NCBI GenBank assembly: GCA_965214675.1
Contig: OZ243969.1
Coordinates: forward strand, 744,001 to 808,000
Direction of reading: 5' to 3'
DNA: 64,000 nucleotides
Source: WTFY01 sp965214675
GTDB lineage: Bacteria > Pseudomonadota > Gammaproteobacteria > UBA4575
In this document: in pieces, positions 32,471-42,641 of the stretch
How positions within the stretch are numbered: the stretch's first letter is position 1
Layout of the letters: each line of letters begins with the position of its first letter
Position numbers and translations under genes: made by a program
Notes under the pieces: generated by a model
Database searches by the model: none
What the model was told of the DNA's origin: nothing
What the model saw: the letters and a program-made list of their open reading frames with translations, nothing else

Positions 32471-34471
32471 CTACGAAACAGAAGCAACCTGCTGTTCATG
32501 CGTACCCAACGCCACAGTCGCTTTCCCACGTTTCACTTTCATGCGGTAACGACGGTCCAGTGCGGCCAGTACCCCGCCAACGGCCATCAGCATGGCGCCC
32601 AGCCAGATCCATTGTACAAAGGGCTTGTAGTACAACCGCATTCCCCACGTCTTGTCATCGACTTGCTCACCCAGTGCCACATAGACATCTCTCAGGAATC
32701 CGGAATGAATTCCTGCCTCGGTCATGGGATTTTGCTGGACAAGGTAGGTGCGCTTCTCTGGCAAAAGCAGTGCCACTGGCTCACCATTTTTGAATACGCG
32801 CACGGAGGCCTGCTTGGAGGAATAATTGGGCCCCTGCACATCTTTGATCTCATCAAGCTGAAAAAGATAGCCTGACAGCTCTGCCTTTTGCCCGACCTGC
32901 ATGGGTAACTCGCGTTCCTGCTCAAACGCGCTTACAAATGTCACACCCAATACAAATACACCAATTCCAAGGTGCGCCACCGACATCCCCCACGTAGCAT
33001 GCGGCACCTTGCTGATGCGATGAAAAATTCTTGCTCCCCTTCCCGTCTGGTGAAGATTCTTGTAGAGGTAGTACATGGCTGAGACGATCGACCATACGCC
33101 CAGCGTGACGCCCAGGGTAACGAGAATCGTCGTCTTCCCGGCAACCATAAGTGGCAATGCAAGACCCAATACAAGCCCAATCACAGCAATTTTGAATAGT
33201 TTTCTAAATACCTGCCCGACTGACGCGCTTTTCCAGCGCAGGAAGGGGCCGATGCCAATTACGAGCACCAGTGGCAAGGTCAACGTCGAAAACACCAGAT
33301 CGAAGTAGGGTTTGCCAACCGATAGCGAGGGTAAATTCAGTGCACTGACAAATAAGGGGTATAAGGTGCCTACCAGAATGGTCAGCATGGCCACCAGCAG
33401 CAGTACGTTATTGATCAGTAAGGCAGTCTCCCGGGAAAAGATATCAAATTGCCCCGCGGACCGGATGTGAGGAGCCCGAATAGCATACAGAATCAATGAA
33501 CCCCCGATGACGACTGCAAGAAATATGAGGATATACAGCCCGCGTGCAGGGTCTGTGGCAAATGCGTGTACGGATACAAGTACGCCCGAGCGAACAAGGA
33601 ATGTACCCAGCAGACTCAGTGAAAATGCAAATATTGCAAGCAGTACGGTCCAGTTTTTGAGATTGGAGCGCTTATCGGTCACTGCCAAGGAATGGACCAG
33701 CGCCGTACCTACCAGCCAGGGCATGAACGAAGCATTTTCAACGGGGTCCCAGAACCACCACCCGCCCCAGCCAAGCTCATGATAGGCCCACCAGCTTCCA
33801 AGCGTGATGCCAATGGTCAGGAACACCCATGCATAGATCACCCAGGGCCGCGACCATCGCGCCCAAATGGAGTCCAGCTTGCCGCCCAGCAATGCTGCGA
33901 TAGCAAAGGCGAAGGCCACGGAAAATCCAACATATCCCATGTACAGCATGGGGGGGTGAATGATCAGGCCGGGATCCTGCAGCAAGGGGTTCAGGTCCCT
34001 GCCCTCGACGGGTACCGGAAAAATACGTTCAAAGGGGTTGGATGTCAGCAACGTGAACAGCAAGAAACCGATACTCACAAAGCCCATTACGCCCAGGACC
34101 CGCGCGACCATGTCTTTAGGCAGGCTCGCACTGAAAACAGTCACAGCATAGGTCCAGACTCCCAGCATCAATACCCAGAGGAGCAAGGAACCCTCGTGTG
34201 CCCCCCAGACGGCCGATATCCTGTAATGGAGAGGGAGTGCCGTGTTGGAATTATTGGCTACATACAGTACGGAAAAGTCATTGATGATGAAACTGTATGT
34301 CAGGCAGATATAGGAAAGGAGGATAAAGAAAAACTGCCCTCGTGCTGCAGGCTTGGCCACTGCCATCCACTGAAGCGTGCGGGTTTGAGCGCCCCAAATG
34401 GGCAGCACAGTTTGCACGAGCGCCAAGCTCAGGGCCACGATCAGTGCAAAATGGCCAACCTCAGGTATCAC
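32471..34471 (-). CDS. ccmF: Haem lyase subunit CcmF
   Basis: The large integral membrane component of the System I cytochrome c haem lyase, 666 residues. The tryptophan-rich WWD haem-handling motif GGWWFWDPVENASFMPWL is clear near residue 240. Many hydrophobic helices are visible along with a large periplasmic domain near the C terminus. It overlaps the end of ccmE by 4 bp (ATGA-type). Confidence 0.96.
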   Translation of the reverse strand: MIPEVGHFALIVALSLALVQTVLPIWGAQTRTLQWMAVAKPAARGQFFFILLSYICLTYSFIINDFSVLYVANNSNTALPLHYRISAVWGAHEGSLLLWVLMLGVWTYAVTVFSASLPKDMVARVLGVMGFVSIGFLLFTLLTSNPFERIFPVPVEGRDLNPLLQDPGLIIHPPMLYMGYVGFSVAFAFAIAALLGGKLDSIWARWSRPWVIYAWVFLTIGITLGSWWAYHELGWGGWWFWDPVENASFMPWLVGTALVHSLAVTDKRSNLKNWTVLLAIFAFSLSLLGTFLVRSGVLVSVHAFATDPARGLYILIFLAVVIGGSLILYAIRAPHIRSAGQFDIFSRETALLINNVLLLVAMLTILVGTLYPLFVSALNLPSLSVGKPYFDLVFSTLTLPLVLVIGIGPFLRWKSASVGQVFRKLFKIAVIGLVLGLALPLMVAGKTTILVTLGVTLGVWSIVSAMYYLYKNLHQTGRGARIFHRISKVPHATWGMSVAHLGIGVFVLGVTFVSAFEQERELPMQVGQKAELSGYLFQLDEIKDVQGPNYSSKQASVRVFKNGEPVALLLPEKRTYLVQQNPMTEAGIHSGFLRDVYVALGEQVDDKTWGMRLYYKPFVQWIWLGAMLMAVGGVLAALDRRYRMKVKRGKATVALGTHEQQVASVS

Positions 34472-34938
34472 GGGGCCTTGGGGCCATACCCGGACATGCC
34501 TTTTGGAATCGTATCGCGGTACTGCTTCAAGCTCGCAGCAACCTCGGGGGGCATGTAATTTTCATCGTGTTTTGCCAGCACCTCTTGAGCAATAAATACA
34601 CCCTTGTCGTTCAAACTACCTTGCGCAACAATGCCTTGGCCCTCACGGAATAAATCCGGCAACAGGCCTGTATAACGGACCGTGATGGACTGGTTCAAAT
34701 CTGTAAGACCAAAGTCCGTAGTCAGCCCATCATCCGCCTTGATTACGCTGCCGGCAACCACGAGCCCACCAATTCTGAAGAGCCGGTTTTCCGGTACCTT
34801 GCCCGTATACACTTCGGAGGGGGTGTGGAACAGCATGATATTCTGGCGCATGGCATACAGTGCCAGTGCAGTTGCACAGCTGAGGCCGACCAGGAGGACG
34901 ACGATGAATATCACGCGTTGTTTTCTTTGGGTACGCAT
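34468..34938 (-). CDS. ccmE: Haem chaperone CcmE
   Basis: A periplasmic haem-binding chaperone of 156 residues with an N-terminal anchor (about 8-28) and an OB-fold domain. The haem-attachment histidine is H124 in LAKHDENYMP. The RIGGLVVAGSV segment is typical. It lies 11 bp after ccmD and overlaps ccmF. Confidence 0.96.
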   Translation of the reverse strand: MRTQRKQRVIFIVVLLVGLSCATALALYAMRQNIMLFHTPSEVYTGKVPENRLFRIGGLVVAGSVIKADDGLTTDFGLTDLNQSITVRYTGLLPDLFREGQGIVAQGSLNDKGVFIAQEVLAKHDENYMPPEVAASLKQYRDTIPKGMSGYGPKAP

Positions 34939-34949
34939 CCTGACGGGCC

Positions 34950-35099
34950 TTACTGCTCCAGACTGTCGTCTATTTCCTTAATAATTTTTCTCTTGCGCAT
35001 GCTGGCAGACACAAGTGCCACTACAAGACTGATCATGGTAATAGCATAGGCACTCCATACATATAATCCCTTCCCATCAAGTATGAATAATTCTTGCAT
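34950..35099 (-). CDS. ccmD: Haem exporter accessory protein CcmD
   Basis: A 49-residue protein found by translating the gap between ccmC and ccmE. It starts MQELFILDGKGLYVWSAYAI, has one membrane helix (about 14-33) and ends in a charged tail (RKRKIIKEIDDSLEQ). The GKGLYVWSAY segment is the usual CcmD signature. ATG at 35099 lies two bases after the ccmC stop, and the stop is 11 bp before ccmE. CcmD helps release holo-CcmE from the CcmABC complex. Confidence 0.93.
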   Translation of the reverse strand: MQELFILDGKGLYVWSAYAITMISLVVALVSASMRKRKIIKEIDDSLEQ

Positions 35100-35101
35100 A
35101 A

Positions 35102-35842
35102 TCAGTGTCCTGCTAAAGCTTTCTTAACCCATTTGGTGAGTCGCTCCCGATATAGGATCTCATTTCTCATGCGAATAAATAGCAAGCTCACAAAGTACAT
35201 TTGAAACGCAACAGCCATGACCAGTAGCGGGTACAGCATGCTTGGATGTACAGAAGGAGTCTTGGAAACCAATTGCATGTTTGGCTGATGCAGGGAACTC
35301 CACCATGTTACAGAATAGTGAATAATAGGTATATTGATAATCCCGATGATGGCCAGGATACTCGCCACCCGGCCCGCAGTGCGAGGCTCTTCTATGACTG
35401 AGTGGATGGCAATGATGCCAAAATACAAAAACAGCAGGATCAACTCCGAGGTGAGCCGCGCATCCCACAACCAGTAAGTCCCCCAAGTCGGCTTGCCCCA
35501 CAGCATGCCGGTTATCAGCGCGAGCGCTGTAAACATTGCACCGATCACTGCACATTCCGATACGATGATCTCTGACAGCTTGGTCTTCCATACAAGGGCG
35601 ACGAAGCCAGCACCCGCCATGACGGCATATACAAACATCGACATCCAGGCTGACGGGACATGAATATACATGATCCGATAGGACTCACCCTGCTGGTAAT
35701 CGATGGGAGCTACGAGAAGCCCCCAGTAAAGTCCAACAAGCATCAGCACGGCCGTCACGCCCAGCAGCCAAGGCACCCATTTCCCGGACCACTCGTAGCA
35801 GTACTTGAGTGAAGACAATCTATGCAGATATTTCCACATCAC
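35102..35842 (-). CDS. ccmC: Haem transport protein CcmC
   Basis: An integral membrane protein that presents haem to CcmE. The 246 residues contain six helices and the WWD-type signature WGTYWLWDARLTSELIL near 125-141, plus the TWWSSLHQPN segment. Start at MMWKYL (35842) or the second ATG. Its start abuts the ccmB stop. Confidence 0.95.
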   Translation of the reverse strand: MMWKYLHRLSSLKYCYEWSGKWVPWLLGVTAVLMLVGLYWGLLVAPIDYQQGESYRIMYIHVPSAWMSMFVYAVMAGAGFVALVWKTKLSEIIVSECAVIGAMFTALALITGMLWGKPTWGTYWLWDARLTSELILLFLYFGIIAIHSVIEEPRTAGRVASILAIIGIINIPIIHYSVTWWSSLHQPNMQLVSKTPSVHPSMLYPLLVMAVAFQMYFVSLLFIRMRNEILYRERLTKWVKKALAGH

Positions 35843-36511
35843 TCAACTCATGCTGATTTTCAGTGAAGCACCGATGGCAAGCGGTGCCAGCACCAGCGCT
35901 AAGATCAAACCGGCGCCCAGCATCGCCAGGTGCCCCGAAACAGCAAGCCCGTCTGCCGCCGCGCTGACTGCGGATGATGCAAAGATCAAAACCGGAACAT
36001 AGAGCGGCAAGACAAGCAGACCGAGCAATATTCCGCCGCCCCTGAAACCTGAGGTCAGTGCCGCACCGATAGCACCAACCAGACTCAGTATTGGCGTGCC
36101 CAGTAAAATCGTTGCCCATAGCACCGGTATCGCCTGTACAGGCAGGTGCAGAAGCAGCGCCATCAACGGCACAATGACCAGCATGGGAACCCCCGTAATC
36201 AGCCAGTGTGCAGCGACTTTCCCGAATACCAGCATGGAGAACGGGTGCGGGCTCAAGAACAACTGCTCGATGCTGCCGTCATCAAAATCCTGTCTGAAAA
36301 TACTTTCCATGGAAATCAGTGCTGCCAGTAACGTGGTCACCCAAACAAGTCCTGGTGCCAGCCTGCCCAGAAATTCGATGTCCGGACTGACACCCAAAGG
36401 AAAAAGGGTCGCTACAATTACATAAAACAAAACCGGGTTCATCAAGTCTGCGCGCCTTCGAAAGGCCAGCAGCAGATCGCGCTGAATAACAGTGAGAACA
36501 ACACTCAGCAT
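35843..36511 (-). CDS. ccmB: Haem exporter permease CcmB
   Basis: The permease of the CcmAB ABC module, 222 residues with six membrane helices. Features include the N-terminal RDLLLAFRRRADLMNPVLFY, and the FRQDFDDGSIEQLFLSPHP segment typical of the family. Its start overlaps the ccmA end by 7 bp. Confidence 0.95.
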   Translation of the reverse strand: MLSVVLTVIQRDLLLAFRRRADLMNPVLFYVIVATLFPLGVSPDIEFLGRLAPGLVWVTTLLAALISMESIFRQDFDDGSIEQLFLSPHPFSMLVFGKVAAHWLITGVPMLVIVPLMALLLHLPVQAIPVLWATILLGTPILSLVGAIGAALTSGFRGGGILLGLLVLPLYVPVLIFASSAVSAAADGLAVSGHLAMLGAGLILALVLAPLAIGASLKISMS

Positions 36512-37146
36512 GACGGTGAAAGATTGACCCGCTTGACCCGGTATTCCGGAATTTTCAATTCTCGATGTGTCGTAACCACCAGAATACCGTGATTATCAAG
36601 ATGATCTTTCAGCACCTGCTCAAACTCACCAATGAACTCCTTATCCAATGCCGTGAGAGGCTCATCGAGTACCCAAACGATTCTTTGCTGCAACTGCAGC
36701 TTTGCAAGCGCAAGACGTCGTTTTTGTCCTGCGGACAACTTGCCTGTCATCATGTTTCTTTGCCGGAACAGGCCAACAAAACGGACCGCCTCCCTAATTT
36801 CAGACTCCTTGCTGCTCGCTCCGGCCAGTCGCTGCATGAAGACAAGGTTCTCCAGTACTGTCAGGTCCGGTTTCACGCCTGATTGATGACCGACGTAGGA
36901 TACCTGCTGGCGATACTCGTCATGTCCATAGATGGATTGACTGCACCAGGTAACCTTGCCCGCCGTAGGGTGGTTGAATCCGCATAAAATTCTCAGCAGG
37001 CTTGTCTTACCACTGCCATTGCCACCTTTCACTACCAGAGATTCACCTGAAACAATTGAGAACCCAAGATCAGAAAACAGTTCCGTACCCCCTCTTGCGC
37101 ACTTCAGGTCCTGTGCTTTGAGTACCCTTGGTTCCTGTATTGGCAT
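36505..37146 (-). CDS. ccmA: Haem exporter ATPase CcmA
   Basis: The ATPase of the CcmABC haem-handling complex, 213 residues. Walker A GGNGSGKTS (41-49), signature LSAGQKRRLALAKL and Walker B VWVLDEPLTALD are all present. It is the first gene of the nine-gene ccmABCDEFGHI operon, whose completeness implies periplasmic c-type cytochromes matured by System I. Confidence 0.96.
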   Translation of the reverse strand: MPIQEPRVLKAQDLKCARGGTELFSDLGFSIVSGESLVVKGGNGSGKTSLLRILCGFNHPTAGKVTWCSQSIYGHDEYRQQVSYVGHQSGVKPDLTVLENLVFMQRLAGASSKESEIREAVRFVGLFRQRNMMTGKLSAGQKRRLALAKLQLQQRIVWVLDEPLTALDKEFIGEFEQVLKDHLDNHGILVVTTHRELKIPEYRVKRVNLSPSC

Positions 37147-37410
37147 CGCATCGATTTTGATCAGGTAAAATAGAGGGCAAGCGCTGCTAACCCATTAATT
37201 GCAAAAGAATCTTAACATGCAGGAGTCTAAAAAAAACGAGCGAATCGGGATCACACTGCAAACCCAGTCGCTGGATCCGGTATCGTTCCAAATGACATTC
37301 ATCCAGCGTACAGTACCTGTCCTGACAGAACCTCTTATTACAACTGCACTACCTGTTATGATCAACAGGCAACATCCCCGTACTCATTGCTCCCCTGCAT
37401 AAACCGGACC
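37147..37410. other. Intergenic region between ccmA and mfd
   Basis: A 264-bp region between divergent ccmA and mfd. A 67-codon open frame at 37199-37402 has no recognisable family and no ribosome binding site, so I treat the stretch as non-coding. It should carry both promoters; no clear elements stand out. Confidence 0.4.
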
Positions 37411-40400
37411 ATGGATATTTTTCACCCTTCTTTGCCCGACGAGGACATGCCCCGCATTACGTGGGGCCAGACCTACGGATGCAGTAAAGGTCTGGCATTG
37501 GCCAAGGCCGTTGAAGAATATGCCGGCCTGACCCTTGTTATTACGAAAGATATCCAGTCTGCCGAAATCCTAAGAAGCGAGATGGCATTCTTCGGTGATG
37601 CATCTGCCGAGACCCAATTGTTCCCGGATTACGAGACCCTCCCCTATGATGTGCAGCCCCCCCATGAGGACATCATTTCGGATCGACTACTCATTTTGCG
37701 TTCATTACTGGACACGCATTGCCGCACGTTGATTGTCCCGGTCACAACCTTCATGAGCCGGCTTTCACCCAAGTCGTTTATTCGCGACCAGATCATATGC
37801 CTCGCAAAAGGCGATCAGCTGGACCTTGAAGATTTTCGTAAAATTCTGGTTGAGGCCGGCTACCAGTTCGTGTCTCAGGTCATGTTGCATGGTGAATTCG
37901 CTGTTCGAGGATCCATTGTTGACCTGTACCCCATGGGGAGCGATCTGCCCTATCGAATCGATTTACTCAGTGACGAGATCGACACAATTCGCACATTCAA
38001 TCCGGAAAACCAGATCTCAGCACAACTGGTTGACAGCATACGAATCCTCCCGGCACGCGAATTTCCAAACGATGAGGGTGCTGTCAAACGATTCAGGCAA
38101 AACTACAGAGCCCGGATCGAAGGTGATCCGAACAACAGCGTAATTTACAGGGAAGTCAGTAATCACAACCTGCCCCACGGAGTGGAATACTATCTTCCAC
38201 TGTTCTTTGAACAGACGGACACATTTTTCAGCTACCTCCCGGAAAAATGCCAACTGATCTTATTTGAAGATTGCATTGACGTCGCGGAGGAATTTGAGAG
38301 CGAGACAGCCTCAAGATTCGAGCAGCGGAAATACGATCAGGAGCGCCCTCCACTCCCCCCTGAAAACCTGTGGATTTCTGCAGCGGAACTCGCAAAGAAC
38401 CTGCAGAAATTCAATACAATCCAGCTCCAGCAATTCAAGCTGGAGAACCCGCGATGCGACCAGTACAACCTTGATACCCGTGCACTTCCTACTCTTGCCA
38501 TAAACTCACGCGTAAGCAGACCGGCTGCTGAACTTGAGCAGTTCATTCACACCCATGCCTGCAGAATACTGTTTCTGGCCGAATCGCCTGGCAGGAGAGA
38601 GTATCTGAGCGATGTGCTGAAAGGATTCGATATACATCCCAGGGTTGTCAAAGACTGGCAGGAATTCATGGGCCAGGCTATACCCGTGGCCATTACGGTA
38701 GGGCCCCTGGATGAAGGCTTGCTGTTACCGCAAAACGGGGTCGCCATCATCACAGAAAGCAATCTGTTTGGCGCACGTGTAAAGCAGAAAAGGAGACACA
38801 GGCGACAGATACGGGATGCCGAGGCATTAATTCGAGACCTTTCAGAGTTGAATGAAGGGGCGCCCATGGTGCATGAGGACCATGGCGTTGGCCGGTATCG
38901 CGGGCTGAAAGCATTAAGCCTCAGTGGAACGGAAACAGAATTCCTGACACTGGAATACGCGAATAAAGACCTCCTGTACGTGCCAGTATCTTCACTTCAT
39001 CTCGTCAGCCGTTATACGGGCGCCTCAGAAGAAGATGCGCCTCTTCATCGCCTCGGTGGCGAAGCCTGGAAAAACATAAAACGCAGGGCGATAGCACGCA
39101 CCCGGGATGTGGCTGCAGAGCTGCTCGACATTTATTCACGCCGCGAGTCAAAAAGCGGCTATCAGTATGACATCAATCATCAGGAGCTGAATCTGTTCGG
39201 GTCCACTTTTCCCTATGAAGAAACGCCTGATCAGCAAAAGGCAATTGATGACGTCATCGCCGACATGGAATCCAGAAAGACCATGGATCGCATCGTGTGT
39301 GGTGATGTCGGCTTTGGCAAGACTGAGGTTGCCATGCGTGCTGCCTTTGTAGCCGCTATGGCTGGGAAACAGGTCGCCGTGCTGGTCCCTACCACATTGC
39401 TTGCTATGCAGCATTTTCAGAGCTTCAGTGACCGGTTTGCCGATTGGCCAGTACGTATTGAACATATCTCGAGATTCGTATCCAGCAAAAAACAGCAGGC
39501 AATAAAAGCCAGTCTCTATGCTGGAGGCATCGATATCATCATTGGTACGCATAAATTGTTGAGTGTGGACATCAAATTTAATGACCTCGGCCTGATTGTT
39601 GTTGACGAAGAGCAGCGCTTCGGGGTGAGCCAGAAAGAAGTCCTCAAGAAAATGCGTGCAGAAGTGGATATTCTGACCCTGACTGCAACCCCTATCCCAA
39701 GAACACTTAACATGTCCCTAAGTGGATTGCGTGACCTGTCCATCATCACGACCCCTCCAAGTCATCGTCACGCAATCAAGACCTTTGTCGGCATCTGGGA
39801 TTCACACACCCTACGGGAAGCCTGTTTCCGAGAACTCAAGCGCGGCGGACAAATTTTTTTCCTGCACAATGAAGTCCGAAGCATTGAGAAAACTGCCAGG
39901 GAAATTCGGCAATTGCTTCCAAAAGCAGTGGTTGAGGTGGCGCATGGTCAAATGCCCGAGCAGGACCTGGAACAGGTAATGGTCGATTTTTATCACCAGC
40001 GATTCAACATTCTTGTGTGTACTACGATCATAGAAAACGGGATTGACATCCCATCAGCCAATACGATCATTGTTAATCGAGCAGATAAACTGGGACTATC
40101 TCAGCTGCATCAAATTCGAGGCCGGGTTGGCCGGTCCAGTCACCGCGCCTACGCCTACCTGATTACACCACCCAAATCTGCAATTTCAAAGGATGCCGTC
40201 AAGCGGCTCGAGGCAATCGAGGCCCTGGAGGAGTTGGGTGCCGGGTTTACGGTGGCGACCCATGACCTGGAAATCAGGGGAGCCGGAGAATTGCTGGGCG
40301 CAGAGCAAAGTGGCCAGATTCATGAAATAGGATTCAGCCTGTATAACCAGCTCCTGGCACGTACTGTCGCCTCACTCAAATCAGGCAAGATACCTGCAGA

Positions 40401-40866
40401 TGACTTACCTCCTGATCACGGAACCGAAGTGGACCTGGGTGTACCGGCTTTGCTACCAGAAGAGTACGTACCTGACGTCCACACGAGGCTGATCCTGTAC
40501 AAGCGCATCGCAAGTGCAAAAAGTATGGATGACCTGGATGATCTCGAGGTTGAACTCATCGACCGATTTGGCCTGCTGCCTCCCTACACAAAGAACCTGT
40601 TCAGGGTCACCAGGCTCAAGCTCGTTGCAGAGCGGTATGATGTGGTTCAGATTAGAGCCGGAAACAACTCCATGCGCCTGAGTTTCTCAAAATCACCTAA
40701 GATTGATGTGCCTAAATTGTTGGAACTTGTTCAGGAAAACCCAACCACCTATAAACTGGCTAGCACCGAGAAACTAACGATATATACTGAAATGGAGGAT
40801 TCGCACCAGCGGGCTGAAATGATTGAGGGGCTGCTCAATGATCTTCAACTCCGGCAGGCTGCCTGA
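37411..40866 (+). CDS. mfd: Transcription-repair coupling factor
   Basis: Mfd displaces RNA polymerase stalled at DNA damage and recruits UvrA. ATG at 37411 gives 1151 residues, near the norm, and starts MDIFHPSLP; an ATG eight codons earlier is possible. It has the UvrB-homology region near the N terminus (LVITKDIQSAEIL, LFPDYETLPYD), the RNA polymerase-interacting domain (MVHEDHGVGRYRG), and the translocase with Walker A GDVGFGKTE, DEEQRFG and a Q-rich RGRVGRS motif VI. The C-terminal TRCF domain is intact. csiV follows by 17 bp. Confidence 0.97.
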   Translation: MDIFHPSLPDEDMPRITWGQTYGCSKGLALAKAVEEYAGLTLVITKDIQSAEILRSEMAFFGDASAETQLFPDYETLPYDVQPPHEDIISDRLLILRSLLDTHCRTLIVPVTTFMSRLSPKSFIRDQIICLAKGDQLDLEDFRKILVEAGYQFVSQVMLHGEFAVRGSIVDLYPMGSDLPYRIDLLSDEIDTIRTFNPENQISAQLVDSIRILPAREFPNDEGAVKRFRQNYRARIEGDPNNSVIYREVSNHNLPHGVEYYLPLFFEQTDTFFSYLPEKCQLILFEDCIDVAEEFESETASRFEQRKYDQERPPLPPENLWISAAELAKNLQKFNTIQLQQFKLENPRCDQYNLDTRALPTLAINSRVSRPAAELEQFIHTHACRILFLAESPGRREYLSDVLKGFDIHPRVVKDWQEFMGQAIPVAITVGPLDEGLLLPQNGVAIITESNLFGARVKQKRRHRRQIRDAEALIRDLSELNEGAPMVHEDHGVGRYRGLKALSLSGTETEFLTLEYANKDLLYVPVSSLHLVSRYTGASEEDAPLHRLGGEAWKNIKRRAIARTRDVAAELLDIYSRRESKSGYQYDINHQELNLFGSTFPYEETPDQQKAIDDVIADMESRKTMDRIVCGDVGFGKTEVAMRAAFVAAMAGKQVAVLVPTTLLAMQHFQSFSDRFADWPVRIEHISRFVSSKKQQAIKASLYAGGIDIIIGTHKLLSVDIKFNDLGLIVVDEEQRFGVSQKEVLKKMRAEVDILTLTATPIPRTLNMSLSGLRDLSIITTPPSHRHAIKTFVGIWDSHTLREACFRELKRGGQIFFLHNEVRSIEKTAREIRQLLPKAVVEVAHGQMPEQDLEQVMVDFYHQRFNILVCTTIIENGIDIPSANTIIVNRADKLGLSQLHQIRGRVGRSSHRAYAYLITPPKSAISKDAVKRLEAIEALEELGAGFTVATHDLEIRGAGELLGAEQSGQIHEIGFSLYNQLLARTVASLKSGKIPADDLPPDHGTEVDLGVPALLPEEYVPDVHTRLILYKRIASAKSMDDLDDLEVELIDRFGLLPPYTKNLFRVTRLKLVAERYDVVQIRAGNNSMRLSFSKSPKIDVPKLLELVQENPTTYKLASTEKLTIYTEMEDSHQRAEMIEGLLNDLQLRQAA

Positions 40867-40883
40867 GCTCTGGACAAGATGAA

Positions 40884-41591
40884 ATGAATATTTTTACTCG
40901 GACAGTTTGCGTTTTTTCCCTTTCAATGCTCTTGGCCGGCCAGTGCGCCCTGGCAAAAGATTACATAATCGAGATGGTCTTTTTTGCCAACATGTCCGAC
41001 CCTGACCAGCCCCTGCTACACGCACCCGAGCCATCGGTGCCCCCAGATTTGCAGGATGCTGTCACCCTGGATGACAGTGCACTTCTGCATGATTTCCTGC
41101 CCTTGCCTCTGGATGCACTGAAGTTGGCTGACCAGGCGGCCGCATTGACGGAGTCCGGCGAATTCCGGGTTCTGAAACATGTCGCATGGCTACAGCCTGG
41201 CCTGGCCAAAAGAAACGCTTTGCCTGTTCACATTGAGGCTGGTCTAGACTACAGCGCTGAATTTGATATTCACGAGCCCGGCGAATTGAGTTCTGAGGAC
41301 CACAACCTACTGGCGAGGCATCCTATCAATGAACTTGAAGGCACAGTTAAAATCGTGCTTGGGCGCTACCTGCATGTATTCACGGATCTCATCTACCGCA
41401 GGCCTGTGGACAGGAATACGGACACTGCATCAATAACATCCGAGCAGCCGGAACACGATCGCATACTGGCGGACTTTCCTTTGAAGATCCATCGAAAAAT
41501 GCGAAGCAAGGAACTGCATTACATCGACCATCCATTGTTCGGTATTCTGGTAGAAATATGGCCTGCAGAGAACGGGGATGGATCACCTTGA
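40884..41591 (+). CDS. csiV: CsiV-like cell-wall-linked protein
   Basis: A 235-residue secreted protein with a signal peptide (about 1-24, SLSMLLAGQCALA-KDY) followed by the YIIEMVFFANMSDPDQP start of the CsiV family. The C-terminal block KMRSKELHYIDHPLFGILVEIWP (in two parts) is characteristic. In Vibrio and Shewanella relatives, CsiV binds peptidoglycan and is needed with LpoA for D-amino-acid stress tolerance. The position directly after mfd is the usual one. Confidence 0.85.
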   Translation: MNIFTRTVCVFSLSMLLAGQCALAKDYIIEMVFFANMSDPDQPLLHAPEPSVPPDLQDAVTLDDSALLHDFLPLPLDALKLADQAAALTESGEFRVLKHVAWLQPGLAKRNALPVHIEAGLDYSAEFDIHEPGELSSEDHNLLARHPINELEGTVKIVLGRYLHVFTDLIYRRPVDRNTDTASITSEQPEHDRILADFPLKIHRKMRSKELHYIDHPLFGILVEIWPAENGDGSP

Positions 41592-41688
41592 TCTGACACC
41601 CCTCGGGACCGTATTGCACCGCTTGCGACGCATAGCCTGCTGTCAGTGCTCCCCGTTGTGATATTCACATGAGGCGCCCATAGAGGCC

Positions 41689-41706
41689 CTTGGGTTATTA
41701 CCCAAG
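41689..41706. terminator. Hairpin between convergent csiV and mtnP
   Basis: CTTGGGT and ACCCAAG form a perfect 7-bp stem around a TATT loop between two convergent genes. It is followed by only a weak T-rich stretch on either strand, so it is a possible bidirectional terminator. Confidence 0.35.
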
Positions 41707-41745
41707 CCAGTCTTGTAAATCACAAAGATACTTCGCCCATTGATC

Positions 41746-42513
41746 TCAGCTCGTCAAGTGCAAGTGCTGGACAGATGCACCTAAAAGCTGTCTGACGGCA
41801 AGCATTTCCTGCGCTATGGTCTTCTCCATCTCGGCCAGATTGATCATTTCCTTGCTGCTCCCGCAACCAGCAGCCCAATTTACACTAAGTGAACACACGG
41901 CGTAACAGATGCCCATCTCCCTCGCCAGGGAGGCCTCTGGCATGGCTGTCATTCCCACTACATCACAGCCATCCCTGGCCATGCGCCTGATCTCGGCAGC
42001 TGTTTCCAGCCGAGGGCCCTGCGTGACCCCGTACGTGGCGCCAGCCAACACGTCCAGGCCAGTCTCGGCAGCCATAAGTAGCATGACCTCTTGAAGTTCA
42101 AGGCAAAATGGCTCAGTAAAATCGATATGGGTTACCTGCTGAGGATTCTGTTCGAAAAAAGTGTGTTTACGATCATAGGTATAGTCAATGATCTGGTCAG
42201 GGATAATGATTTTTTTGGGAGAAGCCGTACGACTGATCCCTCCAACAGCAGTCACTCCAATGACATGTGTAATACCAACCTCATGCAATGCCCAGATGTT
42301 GGCAAGGTAGTTCACCTTGTGCGGAGGGATCCTGTGTGGAGATCCATGACGAAACAAGATGATGACTTCTACACCTTCCAGCTCCACAGTTTTCAGCACA
42401 CTGCTGCATGAGCCGAAGGGTGTGTCGACCGAATGCTCCCGGATCACTTTCAGATTGCCAACCGAAGCAAATCCCGTACCACCAATAATTGCAAGGCGCT
42501 TTTCAGCCATCAA
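41746..42513 (-). CDS. mtnP: S-methyl-5'-thioinosine/adenosine phosphorylase
   Basis: A purine nucleoside phosphorylase of the MTAP/MTIP group, 255 residues. Motifs: IIGGTGF, FRHGSPHRIPPHKVNY, the VTQGPRLETAAEIRRMA stretch and VVGMTAMPEASLAREMGICYA. The SVNWAAG segment resembles the Pseudomonas PA3004-type S-methyl-5'-thioinosine phosphorylase rather than human-type MTAP. In Pseudomonas that gene also sits next to nagZ. Substrate preference (MTI versus MTA) is inferred. Confidence 0.88.
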   Translation of the reverse strand: MMAEKRLAIIGGTGFASVGNLKVIREHSVDTPFGSCSSVLKTVELEGVEVIILFRHGSPHRIPPHKVNYLANIWALHEVGITHVIGVTAVGGISRTASPKKIIIPDQIIDYTYDRKHTFFEQNPQQVTHIDFTEPFCLELQEVMLLMAAETGLDVLAGATYGVTQGPRLETAAEIRRMARDGCDVVGMTAMPEASLAREMGICYAVCSLSVNWAAGCGSSKEMINLAEMEKTIAQEMLAVRQLLGASVQHLHLTS

Positions 42514-42641
42514 ATCATCGTTCTTTCAAAAGTGTTCTGTCCCGGCAGTACCCGCTTATAACAAAAGTCAGGTGCCAGCCTGCCAACAGATGTTTCCATG
42601 CTCAAAACAGCACACCTTGTGTCAGCGCTGGCAAACGAAGG

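Noticed and set aside
33692..34558. 288-codon plus-strand frame
   Set aside because: Fully antisense to ccmF, rich in Pro, His and Gln in the manner of a shadow frame, no recognisable domain.
37199..37402. 67-codon frame before mfd
   Set aside because: No ribosome binding site, no recognisable family; lies in the ccmA-mfd promoter region.
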